Shown in pieces: positions 41,244 to 49,472 of a stretch of DNA of 64,000 nt. This DNA is from Streptomyces lasiicapitis. GTDB lineage: Bacteria > Actinomycetota > Actinomycetes > Streptomycetales > Streptomycetaceae. The DNA is taken from assembly GCF_014646335.1 (NCBI RefSeq), contig NZ_BMNG01000016.1, forward strand, positions 124,001-188,000, in the 5' to 3' direction. The position numbers were made by a program, and so were the translations under genes. A model generated the notes under the pieces. The model did no database searches. It worked only from the letters and a program-made list of their open reading frames with translations, and was not told where the DNA came from. Positions within the stretch are counted from its first letter, which is position 1. Each line of letters starts with the position of its first letter.

Positions 41244-42149
41244 ATGACGACTCCGACGAAGCTTGCGCCCGCCCCTGTCATCGATGAGACAGCCCGGCTC
41301 CTGACCGAGCACTACGTCTTCCCCGAGATAGCCGAGCAGCTCGCCGGCCTGCTGCAACGACGCCTCACCGAGGGCGCCTACGACGTCGACGACGCCGCGG
41401 AGCTAGCCCGCCTGGTCACGGCGGACCTTCAGTCCGCCAACGGCGACCGACACCTGAGACTGAAGCATCACGCCGACCCGGTCGCCCCGAAGCAAGGGGC
41501 GGCCACCCGGGACGCCATGCGCCGGGACTTCGACACCTCGCTGGGCGGTGCACCCCGGGTGCAGTTGCTCGACGGAGGGGTCGCCGTGGTGGAGCTGGCA
41601 CCGATGCTGTTTCCGCTGGAGTGGGCCGCCGAACCGCTGAGCGCCGCGCTCACCCTGGCCTCCCGCGCCCAGGCGCTGATCGTGGACCTTCGCGCCAACC
41701 GGGGCGGCGACCCGGACACGGTCGCCTTCGTCTGCGGCTACCTGCTCGACGAGCGCACGCACCTCAACACCATGTACTGGCGCGGCAGCCAGCGCACCGA
41801 GCAGTCCTGGAGCCTGCCGCACGTTCCCGGCGCGCGCTTCGGCGGCAGCAAGCCGTTGTATGTGCTGTCCGGCAACAGCACCTTCTCTGCCGCTGAAGAG
41901 CTGGCGTACGACCTCCAGCAGCTCGGCCGCGCCACAGTCGTCGGCGAGCCCACCCGCGGCGGCGCACACCCGTGCGACGGCTGGACGGTGCACCCGCACC
42001 TGGAAGCCACTGTCCCCGTCGGCCGCGCCGTCAACCCCGCCTCCGGCACGAACTGGGAGGGCACCGGTGTGCAGCCGGACATCCCGTGCGCTGCCGCCGA
42101 CTCCCTCGACCGCGCGCACGCGCTGGCCCTTGCCCGACTGGCGGGCTGA
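41244..42149 (+). CDS. S41-family peptidase (IRBP/tail-specific protease-like)
   Basis: The 301-residue protein matches the interphotoreceptor retinoid-binding-like branch of S41. The N-terminal helical part (ETARLLTEHYVFPEIAEQLA) is followed by GDRHLRLK, then ALIVDLRANRGGDPDTVAFV, and the catalytic region LYVLSGNSTFSAAEELAYDL with the Ser of F-S-A-A-E. TVVGEPTRGGAH and the C-terminal WEGTGVQPDIP also fit. No signal peptide is visible, so it may act in the cytosol. It stands alone, divergent from the ArsR gene. Confidence 0.88.
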   Translation: MTTPTKLAPAPVIDETARLLTEHYVFPEIAEQLAGLLQRRLTEGAYDVDDAAELARLVTADLQSANGDRHLRLKHHADPVAPKQGAATRDAMRRDFDTSLGGAPRVQLLDGGVAVVELAPMLFPLEWAAEPLSAALTLASRAQALIVDLRANRGGDPDTVAFVCGYLLDERTHLNTMYWRGSQRTEQSWSLPHVPGARFGGSKPLYVLSGNSTFSAAEELAYDLQQLGRATVVGEPTRGGAHPCDGWTVHPHLEATVPVGRAVNPASGTNWEGTGVQPDIPCAAADSLDRAHALALARLAG

Positions 42150-42243
42150 CCCAGTCTGGTCAGCCCCTGGGTGACGGCATCGAGGTCGCGGTGCCGGCAC
42201 TCCGCCGGGGCTCGTTCGGCAGGTCCGGGCAGCTGCCTCCCCC

Positions 42244-42948
42244 TCAGATTCCCCTCGCGGGTTCGCGACCCCCGGAGTCGGTCAACGCCACCGCGGTCTG
42301 CGTGAGGTGCTGGGCCAGCACCTCCGCCGCCGTGTCCGCGTCGCGGGCCAGTGCCGCCTCCTCCAGGCGGCGGTGCTCGGCGAAGCCGTCGCGGTGGGGG
42401 TCGCGGTGGGCCGACCAGCGGCGGGCCAGTTCGCTTGCGGTCCACATGCGGTCGAAGGTCTCCAGGAGGACGGGGTTGCCGCAGCCTTCCAACAGGGTGC
42501 GGTGGAAGACCCGGTGGGCCTCGGACCAGGCGCGGGTGTAGTACTCGCCCTCCCCCGGCTCGTACGCCGGAGTGCGGGCCAGGCGGTGGTGGGCGGCCCG
42601 CACGCGGGCCTCCCAGTCGACGTCGCCGCGCTCGATGGACATGCGCAGCACGACCGGCTCGACGGTCCGGCGGGCCTCGGCGATCTCCTGCCAGCGGCGG
42701 TCGGAGAAGGCCGGGACGGCGAAGCCACGGTTGTGCAGCCGGTCGGCGAGGCCCTCTCCGACCAGGCGTACGAGCGCCTCCCGCACGACGGCCAGGCTCA
42801 CGCCCTGCTCCTTGGCGAGGTCCTGCGGTTTGAGGGCATCACCGGGGGCGTGGTCCCCGCGCATGATCGCGTCCCGCAGGTGTGCGTGGACCTGCTCGGA
42901 GAGCATCTGCTTCCCGGACGAGGGTGGGGTGTCAGCCGTCTGCGTCAT
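42244..42948 (-). CDS. GntR-family regulator (FadR/FCD subgroup)
   Basis: The 234-residue protein has the GntR winged helix (QVHAHLRDAIMRGDHAPGDA, LAKEQGVSLAVVREALVRLV, NRGFAVPAFS). An all-helical FCD effector domain with R-x-x-x-EP-x-VLRM, a mid-region H-x3-F-H and a late EHRRLEEAAL follows. The His/Asp/Glu pattern (FHRTLLEG, EHRRL) fits the metal site of the FCD family. It is divergent from the PEBP gene with a perfect palindrome between, so it probably represses that gene and itself. Confidence 0.92.
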   Translation of the reverse strand: MTQTADTPPSSGKQMLSEQVHAHLRDAIMRGDHAPGDALKPQDLAKEQGVSLAVVREALVRLVGEGLADRLHNRGFAVPAFSDRRWQEIAEARRTVEPVVLRMSIERGDVDWEARVRAAHHRLARTPAYEPGEGEYYTRAWSEAHRVFHRTLLEGCGNPVLLETFDRMWTASELARRWSAHRDPHRDGFAEHRRLEEAALARDADTAAEVLAQHLTQTAVALTDSGGREPARGI

Positions 42949-42972
42949 GCCGTCAGCATAGACGATCCCGTT

Positions 42973-42986
42973 GATAATCGATTATC
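42973..42986. promoter_or_regulatory. GntR operator GATAATCGATTATC
   Basis: This 14-bp perfect palindrome lies 25 bases before the GntR start and 155 before the PEBP gene. AT-rich sites of this form are common for FCD-type GntR proteins. Confidence 0.75.
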
Positions 42987-43140
42987 TGTGTTATCGTCGA
43001 TTCATCGGCAGGGAGTGGTGAGGCACAGCTACCGACATGGCTCTTCGCTGCGCCGCAGCCCGCGGCCCTCCGTCGGCCGCATGGCCGCTTGGCCGCATCA
43101 CCGCCACCCCACACACGCACGGCCCGAAAGGAACCACGCG

Positions 43141-43692
43141 ATGAACGCCAACAACCCCTTCGCCCGCCTCCCCGAGGCGGCCTCCTTCACCGTCACCAGC
43201 ACCACCGTCACCGACGGCGCCCCCTGGTCGCCCGAGCAGCTCTCCGCCATCTCCGGCGTCCCCGGCGGGAAGGACCTCTCCCCGCAGCTGTCCTGGAGCG
43301 GTGCGCCTGAAGGCACCAAGAGCTATGCGGTGACGGTGTACGACGCCGACGCCCCCACCGGCTCCGGGTTCTGGCACTGGGCGGTCGCCGACCTCCCCGC
43401 CACCGTCACCGAGCTGCCCGAGGGCGCGGGCGACGACACCGGCTCGGGCCTGCCCGAGGGCGCCTTCCAACTGCCCAACGACGCCCGCATGGCCCGCTAC
43501 ATCGGCGCCGCCCCGCCCGCCGGACACGGCCCGCACCGCTACTTCGTCGTGGTGCACGCCCTCGACGTCGAGTCCATCGGCGTCCCGGCCGAAGCCACCC
43601 CGGCCTTCCTGGGGTTCAACATCTCCGGTCACATACTCGGCCGCGCGGTCCTGACCGCCACCGCCGAGACGCCCGCCGAAACCCCCGCCTGA
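43141..43692 (+). CDS. YbhB/YbcL-type phosphatidylethanolamine-binding (PEBP) protein
   Basis: The 183-residue protein has the PEBP landmarks: GGKDLSPQLSWSGAPEGTKS, VYDADAPTGSGFWHWAVADL (the D-P-D/A-P loop and the HW of the ligand site) and GHGPHRYFVVVHALDV. The C-terminus GFNISGHILGRAVLTA is typical of YbhB-type members. No signal is present. The function of bacterial PEBP proteins is not settled. It is preceded by AAAGGAACC and is likely repressed by the divergent GntR. The DtxR gene follows after eight bases. Confidence 0.9.
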   Translation: MNANNPFARLPEAASFTVTSTTVTDGAPWSPEQLSAISGVPGGKDLSPQLSWSGAPEGTKSYAVTVYDADAPTGSGFWHWAVADLPATVTELPEGAGDDTGSGLPEGAFQLPNDARMARYIGAAPPAGHGPHRYFVVVHALDVESIGVPAEATPAFLGFNISGHILGRAVLTATAETPAETPA

Positions 43693-43700
43693 CGAGCGGC

Positions 43701-44396
43701 ATGACCCGACTCATCGACGCCACGGAGATGTATCTCCGCACCGTCCTGGAGCTCGAGGAGGAAGGCGTGGCTCCGCTGCGCGCCCGTATCGCCGAGCGCC
43801 TGGACCAGAGCGGTCCCACGGTCAGTCAGACGGTGGCCCGCATGGAGCGTGACGGTCTGCTGCGCGTCGCCGGCGACCGGCGCCTCGACCTGACGGAGGA
43901 GGGCCGTCGCGTGGCCACGCGTGTCATGCGCAAGCACCGGCTCGCGGAGTGCCTCCTCGTCGACGTGATCGGCCTCGAGTGGGAGCAGGTGCACGCCGAG
44001 GCCTGCCGCTGGGAGCACGTGATGAGCGACGCCGTCGAACGCCGCGTCCTGGAACTCCTTCGGCATCCGACCGAGTCGCCCTACGGCAACCCGATCCCGG
44101 GCCTGGAGGAGCTCGGCGAGAAGAGCGACCAGAACGACCAGAACGTCGCCAACATCATGGTCAGCCTCAACGACCTCGATCCCGGGCCCGACGGCGCGAG
44201 TGCGGTCGTACGGCGCATCAGGGAGCTGATCCAGACCGACGCCCACCTGATGAACACCCTGTGGCGCGCCGGGGTGCGGCCCGGCGCGGTCGTGAGCGTG
44301 ACGGCGTCGCCCGGCGGCGTGCTGGTCGGCAGCGGCGGGGAGACCACCGAACTCCCCACGCGGACCGCGGCGCACGTGTTCGTGACGGAGCGCTGA
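43701..44396 (+). CDS. DtxR/IdeR-family iron-dependent regulator
   Basis: The 231-residue protein aligns without gaps to the N-terminal half of DtxR. It has the helix-turn-helix APLRARIAERLDQSGPTVSQ, and the metal ligands Met10 (ATEMYL), His in MRKHRLAE, Cys102 and Glu/His in HAEACRWEHVMSD. SPYGNPIPGLEELG follows, then an SH3-like C-terminal domain ending ELPTRTAAHVFVTER. It should bind iron boxes when Fe(II) is present. It starts eight bases after the PEBP stop, an unusual neighbour, so it may be cotranscribed under the GntR. Confidence 0.94.
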   Translation: MTRLIDATEMYLRTVLELEEEGVAPLRARIAERLDQSGPTVSQTVARMERDGLLRVAGDRRLDLTEEGRRVATRVMRKHRLAECLLVDVIGLEWEQVHAEACRWEHVMSDAVERRVLELLRHPTESPYGNPIPGLEELGEKSDQNDQNVANIMVSLNDLDPGPDGASAVVRRIRELIQTDAHLMNTLWRAGVRPGAVVSVTASPGGVLVGSGGETTELPTRTAAHVFVTER

Positions 44397-44460
44397 GACC
44401 GGCCCTCGCACTGCACGCGCCGCAGGCGAAGCCACCGTTCGCCGCCGGCACAGCCCCCGC

Positions 44461-46233
44461 TCACCGCAGGCGCAACCGCAGCTCACCCACCCTCAACAGC
44501 CGTGCCAGCAGCACGTATCCGAGGATCAGCGCGGCGGCGCCCGCGGTGAGCGCGAGGGCTGTCGTCGCGGTGCCCGTGGCACCCGACGGGTCCGCGCAGG
44601 CGCGCGCCACCAGCCAGGCGAGGGCACCGGCCGGAGCGGCGGCCAGCGTGAGTTTGCCGTAGGTGCGCGCAAGGCGTTTGCCGTCCATGCGGCCGTCGAG
44701 GCGTCGACGCAGCAGTCGCGCGGTGAGGAGGAGGCCGACGGCGTACGACAGCGTGTACGCGGCGGCCATGCCGACAACTGCCCAGCGTGCGGGCAGGAGT
44801 TGGTGGCAGGCGGCGGCCAGGGCGATGTTCACGGAGCCGATCCACGCCGCCATCCAGAACGGCGTACGCGTGTCCTCGAAGGCGTAGAAGCCGCGCAGGA
44901 GCAGGTACTGGGCGGAGAAGGGGATGAGGCCGAGGCCGAAGGCCTGGAGCATCTGGCCGAGCGGGCGCGTGGCCGCCGCGTCGGCCGCGCCGTGGCCGAA
45001 GAGCAGCGCGGCCGTCTGTGGGCCGAGCGCGAGGAAGAAGAATCCGGCGGGCACGATCACGACGCCGGTCAGGCGCAGCGCGCGGGACAGTTCGCCGCGC
45101 AGGTCGTCGGTGCGGCCCTGCGCGGCGGCTTTGCTGAGCCGTGGCAGGAGCGCGGTGACCAGGGAGACGGTGACGATGGATTGAGGGAGGAGCCAGATGG
45201 TCTGCGCGTACGAGTACGCCGTGTACCCGGCGCCCGCCTTGGGCAGTTGCTGGTCGGCGGCGTTGGCGTAGTTCGTGACGACGGTCAGCGCGACCTGGTT
45301 GGCGAGCACGAAAAGCAGGGTCCAGCGGGCGGCGCGGGCGCTCCTGCGCAGGCCCGAGCCGCGCCAGTCGAAGCGGGGCCGGAAGCGGAAGCCGGCTTCG
45401 CGTACGTACGGAATGAGCGCGAGGGCCTGGAGGGCGATGCCGACGGTGGTGCCGAGGCCGAGGAGCCGGACCTGCGACGCGGTGATGTCCTCGACGCGGT
45501 CGGGCGTGGTCAGCAGGGTGAGGTAGGCGCCGAACATGCCGATCAGCACGATGTTGTTGAGGACCGGCGTCCACATCATCGCGCCGAACTTCTCGCGGGC
45601 GTTGAGGACTTGGCCGAGCATGCCGAACATGCCGTAGAAGAAGATCTGCGGCAGCAGGAACCGCGCGAACACGACGGTGAGTTCGAAGGCCTCGTGGCTC
45701 TGCGGTGTGTCGCGCATGTACAGGCCGACGATCTGCGGCGCCGCCCATACGGCGAGCGCCGTGCCGACGGCGAGCACGCACAGCACCAGGGTGACCAGGC
45801 GCTGCTCGTAGGCCCGGCCGCCGTCTGCCTGCGTCGCGCGGGCTCGTACGAGCTGCGGCACGAGCACGGCGTTGAGCGCGCCTCCGATCAGCAGCGTGTA
45901 CAGGCCGGTGGGCACGGTGTTCGCGGTGTTGTACGTGCTGGCCAGCAGGCCCGTGCCGAGCGCCGCCGCCTGGAGGACCTGCCGGATGAGGCCGGTCGCC
46001 CGGGAGACGACGGTGCCGGCGGCCATGAGGAGCGAGGAGCGGGCGAGCCCGCCGCCGCCGAGTCTTCCTGACGGGCCGCCGCTGAGTCTTCCTAGTGGTC
46101 CGTTACCGAGTCTTCCTGGCGGGCCGTCGCCATTGCCTCGCGATGCCGCGTGCCTTCCCCGCTTCCGCCCCGGCCGCCGCGGCGGCTCGCTCGACGTCGG
46201 GTTCCCCGTTGCGGTGCTCTTCCCCTCCACCAT
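44461..46233 (-). CDS. MurJ/MviN-like lipid II flippase
   Basis: The 590-residue membrane protein has about fourteen helices with the MurJ pattern: SLLMAAGTVVSRATGLIRQV at the first helix, TYNTANTVPTGLYTLLIGGA, and FARFLLPQIFFYGMFGMLGQ with VLNAREKFGAMMWTP. The late LLRGFYAFEDTRTPFW is highly conserved in MviN proteins. An 65-residue cytoplasmic head has three copies of a GRL-x-GGP-like repeat. It moves lipid-linked precursors across the membrane. It converges with the DtxR gene. Whether it is the main MurJ or an extra copy cannot be told here. Confidence 0.93.
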   Translation of the reverse strand: MVEGKSTATGNPTSSEPPRRPGRKRGRHAASRGNGDGPPGRLGNGPLGRLSGGPSGRLGGGGLARSSLLMAAGTVVSRATGLIRQVLQAAALGTGLLASTYNTANTVPTGLYTLLIGGALNAVLVPQLVRARATQADGGRAYEQRLVTLVLCVLAVGTALAVWAAPQIVGLYMRDTPQSHEAFELTVVFARFLLPQIFFYGMFGMLGQVLNAREKFGAMMWTPVLNNIVLIGMFGAYLTLLTTPDRVEDITASQVRLLGLGTTVGIALQALALIPYVREAGFRFRPRFDWRGSGLRRSARAARWTLLFVLANQVALTVVTNYANAADQQLPKAGAGYTAYSYAQTIWLLPQSIVTVSLVTALLPRLSKAAAQGRTDDLRGELSRALRLTGVVIVPAGFFFLALGPQTAALLFGHGAADAAATRPLGQMLQAFGLGLIPFSAQYLLLRGFYAFEDTRTPFWMAAWIGSVNIALAAACHQLLPARWAVVGMAAAYTLSYAVGLLLTARLLRRRLDGRMDGKRLARTYGKLTLAAAPAGALAWLVARACADPSGATGTATTALALTAGAAALILGYVLLARLLRVGELRLRLR

Positions 46234-46321
46234 TCCGCCACCCTACGCAGCGATGATCAATTAGAGGCACAGGCATCTTGATGGAGGCAAAGCTTCCGCA
46301 ACGGGACACACCAGGCGGGCT

Positions 46322-46981
46322 CTACGCCCGGAACGTCGCCGGCCGCTCCTCGCTCGCCTCCGCCAGCGCCTTCGTGACCTCGGCCACGCCCCCGCGAAGC
46401 CCGTAGACCGGGGTGTCGGGCTGCTGCCGCCAGGACTCGTCGATGCCGCCGGCGTCGACGGTGTCGAAGCCCAGCTCGTCGATCAGGTCACGGACCGTCT
46501 TCTTGGCGACGTCGTCGTCCCCGGCCACGGGCAGCGCCATGCGCTGCGGATCACCCTTGGGGAGCGGCTTGTCGAGGATGTCCTGGGCGTACGTGCCGTT
46601 GAACGCCTTGATCACCGGGTGGCCGATGTGCTGCTCGGTCCAGCGGCTCTCGGTCAGGCCGTCGTCCTCGACGGCGTCGATCCTGCCGTCGCGCTGGGGG
46701 TAGTAGTTGCCGGTGTCGAGTACGACGAAGCCCTCGGCGGCCCCGTCGAACAGGCCGGACGGCAGGGCCGGAACGCCCTTGAGCGGAATCGTCACAACCA
46801 CCAGCTCGGCGCCGCGCGCGGCCTCGGCGACGGTGACGGGCGTGGCCCCGGTCTCCTCGGCGAGGGCGGTGAGCGTCTGCGGGCCGCGGGAGTTGGCCAC
46901 GGACACCTCGTGACCGAGCTTGGTCAGGCGGCGGGTGAGGTTGCCGCCGATGTTGCCCGCGCCGATGATGCCGATCTTCAT
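46322..46981 (-). CDS. NADPH-dependent F420 reductase-like protein
   Basis: The 219-residue protein starts with a Rossmann motif (MKIGIIGAGNIGGNLTRRL), then GHEVSVANSRGP for NADP phosphate contact. VVVTIPLKGVPALP, VLDTGNYYPQRDG and HPVIKAFNGTYAQDI are typical of F420-dependent NADP reductase-like proteins of actinobacteria. GGAGG lies before the ATG at 46981. It is divergent from a DJ-1-type gene and may supply reducing power in stress. Confidence 0.88.
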   Translation of the reverse strand: MKIGIIGAGNIGGNLTRRLTKLGHEVSVANSRGPQTLTALAEETGATPVTVAEAARGAELVVVTIPLKGVPALPSGLFDGAAEGFVVLDTGNYYPQRDGRIDAVEDDGLTESRWTEQHIGHPVIKAFNGTYAQDILDKPLPKGDPQRMALPVAGDDDVAKKTVRDLIDELGFDTVDAGGIDESWRQQPDTPVYGLRGGVAEVTKALAEASEERPATFRA

Positions 46982-47138
46982 GGGGTCCTCCAGGGATGTG
47001 CCGCGACCGGGTGCCGCTGCCGTACGTGTGGCTGCAACCTGGAGGTCAGCGGCACTATTTCCGCCGCATTCGGGGAATAAGTGGAGGCCGGCGCGTGTAC
47101 GCGCCGCGTCCGCAGGCACTCGCCGACCATTCCCCGCG

Positions 47139-47191
47139 AGCCATTGGATATCCCATGGCTGCCACTCGATTGCCTATTGGATCCCTATGGC
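47139..47191. promoter_or_regulatory. 22-bp palindrome and related second box between F420 reductase and DJ-1 genes
   Basis: 47139-47160 is symmetrical at ten of eleven pairs, with core TTGGATATCCCA. A related half-matching box (ATTGGATCCCTATGGC) lies at 47176-47191. Both are in the shared promoter region about 25-75 bases before the DJ-1 start. No regulator gene is adjacent. Confidence 0.55.
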
Positions 47192-47213
47192 AGCGGCGGC
47201 CTACGTTCGGGGC

Positions 47214-47927
47214 ATGTCGAAGATTCTTTACGTGATGACGGGCGCCACCTACTGGACGCTCGCCGACGGAACGCAGCACCCCACCGGCTTCTGGGCCGAG
47301 GAGGCCGTCGCGCCCTACGAGGCGTTCAAGGCCGCGGGCCACGAGGTCGTCGTCGCAACGCCGGGCGGCGTCGTACCGACCGTGGACCGCGGCAGCCTTG
47401 CCCCGGAGGTCAACGGCGGCCAGGAGGGCGCCGACCGGATCGCGGCCGGGCTCGCGTCCTTCACCGAACTCCAGGCGCCCATCAGCCTGGAGGACGTGGA
47501 CCTGGACGACTACACCGCGGTCTACTACCCGGGCGGCCACGGCCCGATGGAGGACCTGGCGACCGACGCCACGTCCGGCCGACTGCTCACCCGGGCCTTG
47601 GAGTCGGGCAAGCCGCTGGCCGCCGTGTGCCACGCGTCCGCCGCCCTGCTCGCCGCCACCAAGGACGACGGCTCCACCAAGGCCGACGGCGCCAACTCCT
47701 TCGCGGGCTACCGCCTGACCGGCTTCACCAACGCCGAGGAGACCCAGGCCGGCCTCGCCCCCAAGGCGAAGTGGCTGCTCCAGGACCGCCTGATCGCCGC
47801 GGGCGCCGACTTCCAGGAGGGCGAGCCGTGGGCCCCGTACGTGGTCGTCGACCGCAACCTCGTCACCGGCCAGAACCCGGCGTCGTCCGCCCCGGTGGCG
47901 ACAGAGCTCCTGAAGAAGCTGGGCTGA
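47214..47927 (+). CDS. DJ-1/PfpI-superfamily protein (Hsp31-like)
   Basis: The 237-residue class I glutamine-amidotransferase-like protein has the nucleophile elbow AAVCHASAALL with Cys near residue 140, the preceding acidic loop VYYPGGHGPMEDL, and the start ILYVMTGATYW. These fit Hsp31/YDR533C-type glyoxalase III or deglycase proteins. The likely role is removal of methylglyoxal or repair of glycated groups. The ATG at 47214 begins the first beta strand. It is divergent from the F420 reductase-like gene. Confidence 0.88.
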   Translation: MSKILYVMTGATYWTLADGTQHPTGFWAEEAVAPYEAFKAAGHEVVVATPGGVVPTVDRGSLAPEVNGGQEGADRIAAGLASFTELQAPISLEDVDLDDYTAVYYPGGHGPMEDLATDATSGRLLTRALESGKPLAAVCHASAALLAATKDDGSTKADGANSFAGYRLTGFTNAEETQAGLAPKAKWLLQDRLIAAGADFQEGEPWAPYVVVDRNLVTGQNPASSAPVATELLKKLG

Positions 47928-47976
47928 CACCACTCCCACCTGCGGCTTCGCTCTGTCCTGTCCGACGTGACGCCCC

Positions 47977-48006
47977 GGCGGGCCGATACCACGGCGTCGG
48001 CCCGCC
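47977..48006. terminator. Hairpin after the DJ-1-like gene
   Basis: GGCGGGCCGA pairs with TCGGCCCGCC around a 10-base loop, 50 bases past the stop. Confidence 0.65.
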
Positions 48007-48120
48007 ACGCCGGGGCCCGGCGGCTGCCGCTGCGCGGCCGAATCCACTCTTCACGCGTTCCAGCGCTTAGGTTCGGAGTCACACATCTTGTCGTACGTAC
48101 GCTGTGAAAGGACCGCTCCC

Positions 48121-48993
48121 ATGAGCACCTCGAACCCCTCGCGACCCGCCGACGCCGCGGGCACCTTCGCCCTCGGCGGCGACCTCCCCGTCAACCGGCT
48201 CGGCTACGGCGCCATGCAGCTCACCGGACCGGGCGTCTGGGGCGAGCCCAAGGACCGGGACGAGGCCATTCGCGTACTGCGCCGCGCCGTGGAGCTCGGC
48301 GTGAACTTCATCGACACCGCCGACTCGTACGGTCCCATAGTCAACGAGGTCCTCATCCGCGAGGCCCTGCACCCGTACGCCGACGACGTGGTCATCGCCA
48401 CCAAGGCCGGCCTGACCCGCTCGGGCCCGGACGACTGGCGCGCGGTCGGCCGCCCCGAATACCTGCGCCAGCAGGCCGAGTTGAGCCTGCGTCACCTCGG
48501 CGTGGAGCGCATCGACCTGTTCCAGCTGCACCGCATCGACGAGCAGGTCCCGGTCGCGGACCAGATCGGCGAGCTCGTCCTGCTGCAGAACGAGGGCAAG
48601 ATCCGCCACATCGGCGTCTCCGAGGTGACGGTGGATCAGCTCAAGGAGGCGCGCGAGCACGGCGAGATCGTGTCCGTGCAGAACCAGTACAACCTGGTCA
48701 ACCGCAGCTCCGAGGACGTGCTCGAGTACGCCGAGCGCGAGAACATCGCCTTCATCCCGTGGTTCCCGATGGCCACCGGCGAACTCGCCCGCCCGGGCGG
48801 CCCGCTCGACGCCGCCGCCAAGGACCACGGCGCATCGCCGTCCCAGCTCGCCCTGGCCTGGCTGCTCCGCCGCTCGCCGGTGATCCTGCCGATCCCCGGC
48901 ACGTCCAAGGTGGCGCACCTGGAGCAGAACACCGCCGCCGCGGGCATCACCCTGACCGACGCGCAGTTCGAGAAGCTCGCGGCCGCGGTCTGA
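48121..48993 (+). CDS. Aldo/keto reductase
   Basis: The 290-residue NADPH-dependent barrel enzyme has the catalytic Asp/Tyr in FIDTADSYGP, Lys in VIATKAGLTR and His in LFQLHRIDE, plus QNQYNLVNR and the cofactor loop LPIPGTSKVAHLEQN. AAAGGA lies eight bases before the ATG at 48121. It probably reduces reactive aldehydes, similar in context to the DJ-1 protein ahead, but each has its own spacing and a terminator lies between. Confidence 0.93.
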   Translation: MSTSNPSRPADAAGTFALGGDLPVNRLGYGAMQLTGPGVWGEPKDRDEAIRVLRRAVELGVNFIDTADSYGPIVNEVLIREALHPYADDVVIATKAGLTRSGPDDWRAVGRPEYLRQQAELSLRHLGVERIDLFQLHRIDEQVPVADQIGELVLLQNEGKIRHIGVSEVTVDQLKEAREHGEIVSVQNQYNLVNRSSEDVLEYAERENIAFIPWFPMATGELARPGGPLDAAAKDHGASPSQLALAWLLRRSPVILPIPGTSKVAHLEQNTAAAGITLTDAQFEKLAAAV

Positions 48994-49053
48994 GACACGG
49001 CGGCACGGCGCCTTTTGGCGTACGTCGCTTACGGCTTTGGGAAGAATTGAGTT

Positions 49054-49088
49054 CGGGGCGCGCCGGCCTGGCGGTTCGGTGCGCCCCG
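49054..49088. terminator. Hairpin between convergent reductase and NIPSNAP genes
   Basis: CGGGGCGC (49054-49061) pairs with GCGCCCCG (49081-49088) with a 19-base loop; a weaker terminator between two gene ends. Confidence 0.45.
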
Positions 49089-49095
49089 CCCCGTC

Positions 49096-49407
49096 CTAAG
49101 ACATGACGTCGAGCGGCCGCAGGAAGCGGCGTTCGTACCGCTTGATGCAGCGGGTGCTACGAGCCAGTTCGATGGCGGCCTGGCACTCCGGGTCGGTCAT
49201 GCTGTCCGTGCGGTACTGCTCGTACGCGGCGAAACTGGGAAAGGAGAAGAGGGCGTAAGCGATGTCGCTGTCGCCCTCACTCGGCAGGAAGTAGCCGTGG
49301 TGCGTCCCGCCGAAACGGTTGACGAGCCCGACCCAGCGGCGGCCATATTCCTCGAAGTCCTCGAGCTTGTCGGCATCGATCTCGTACTTCAGATGAATGG
49401 TGATCAC
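49096..49407 (-). CDS. NIPSNAP/dimeric alpha-beta barrel family protein
   Basis: The 103-residue protein has the ferredoxin-like barrel of NIPSNAP proteins: ITIHLKYEIDADKLEDFEEY, RWVGLVNRFGGTHHGYFLP, AYALFSFPSFAAYEQYRTDS and a final RYERRFLRPL. I chose the GTG at 49407 since it gives the typical beta-strand start; an ATG at 49425 would add six residues. The function is unknown; such proteins often form dimers. Confidence 0.82.
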   Translation of the reverse strand: MITIHLKYEIDADKLEDFEEYGRRWVGLVNRFGGTHHGYFLPSEGDSDIAYALFSFPSFAAYEQYRTDSMTDPECQAAIELARSTRCIKRYERRFLRPLDVMS

Positions 49408-49472
49408 GCCCACATGATGCTGCATGCCGGTTCGGGCTCGAAGGCGGCCCATGCGGCGCCGGAGCCCCCGGC

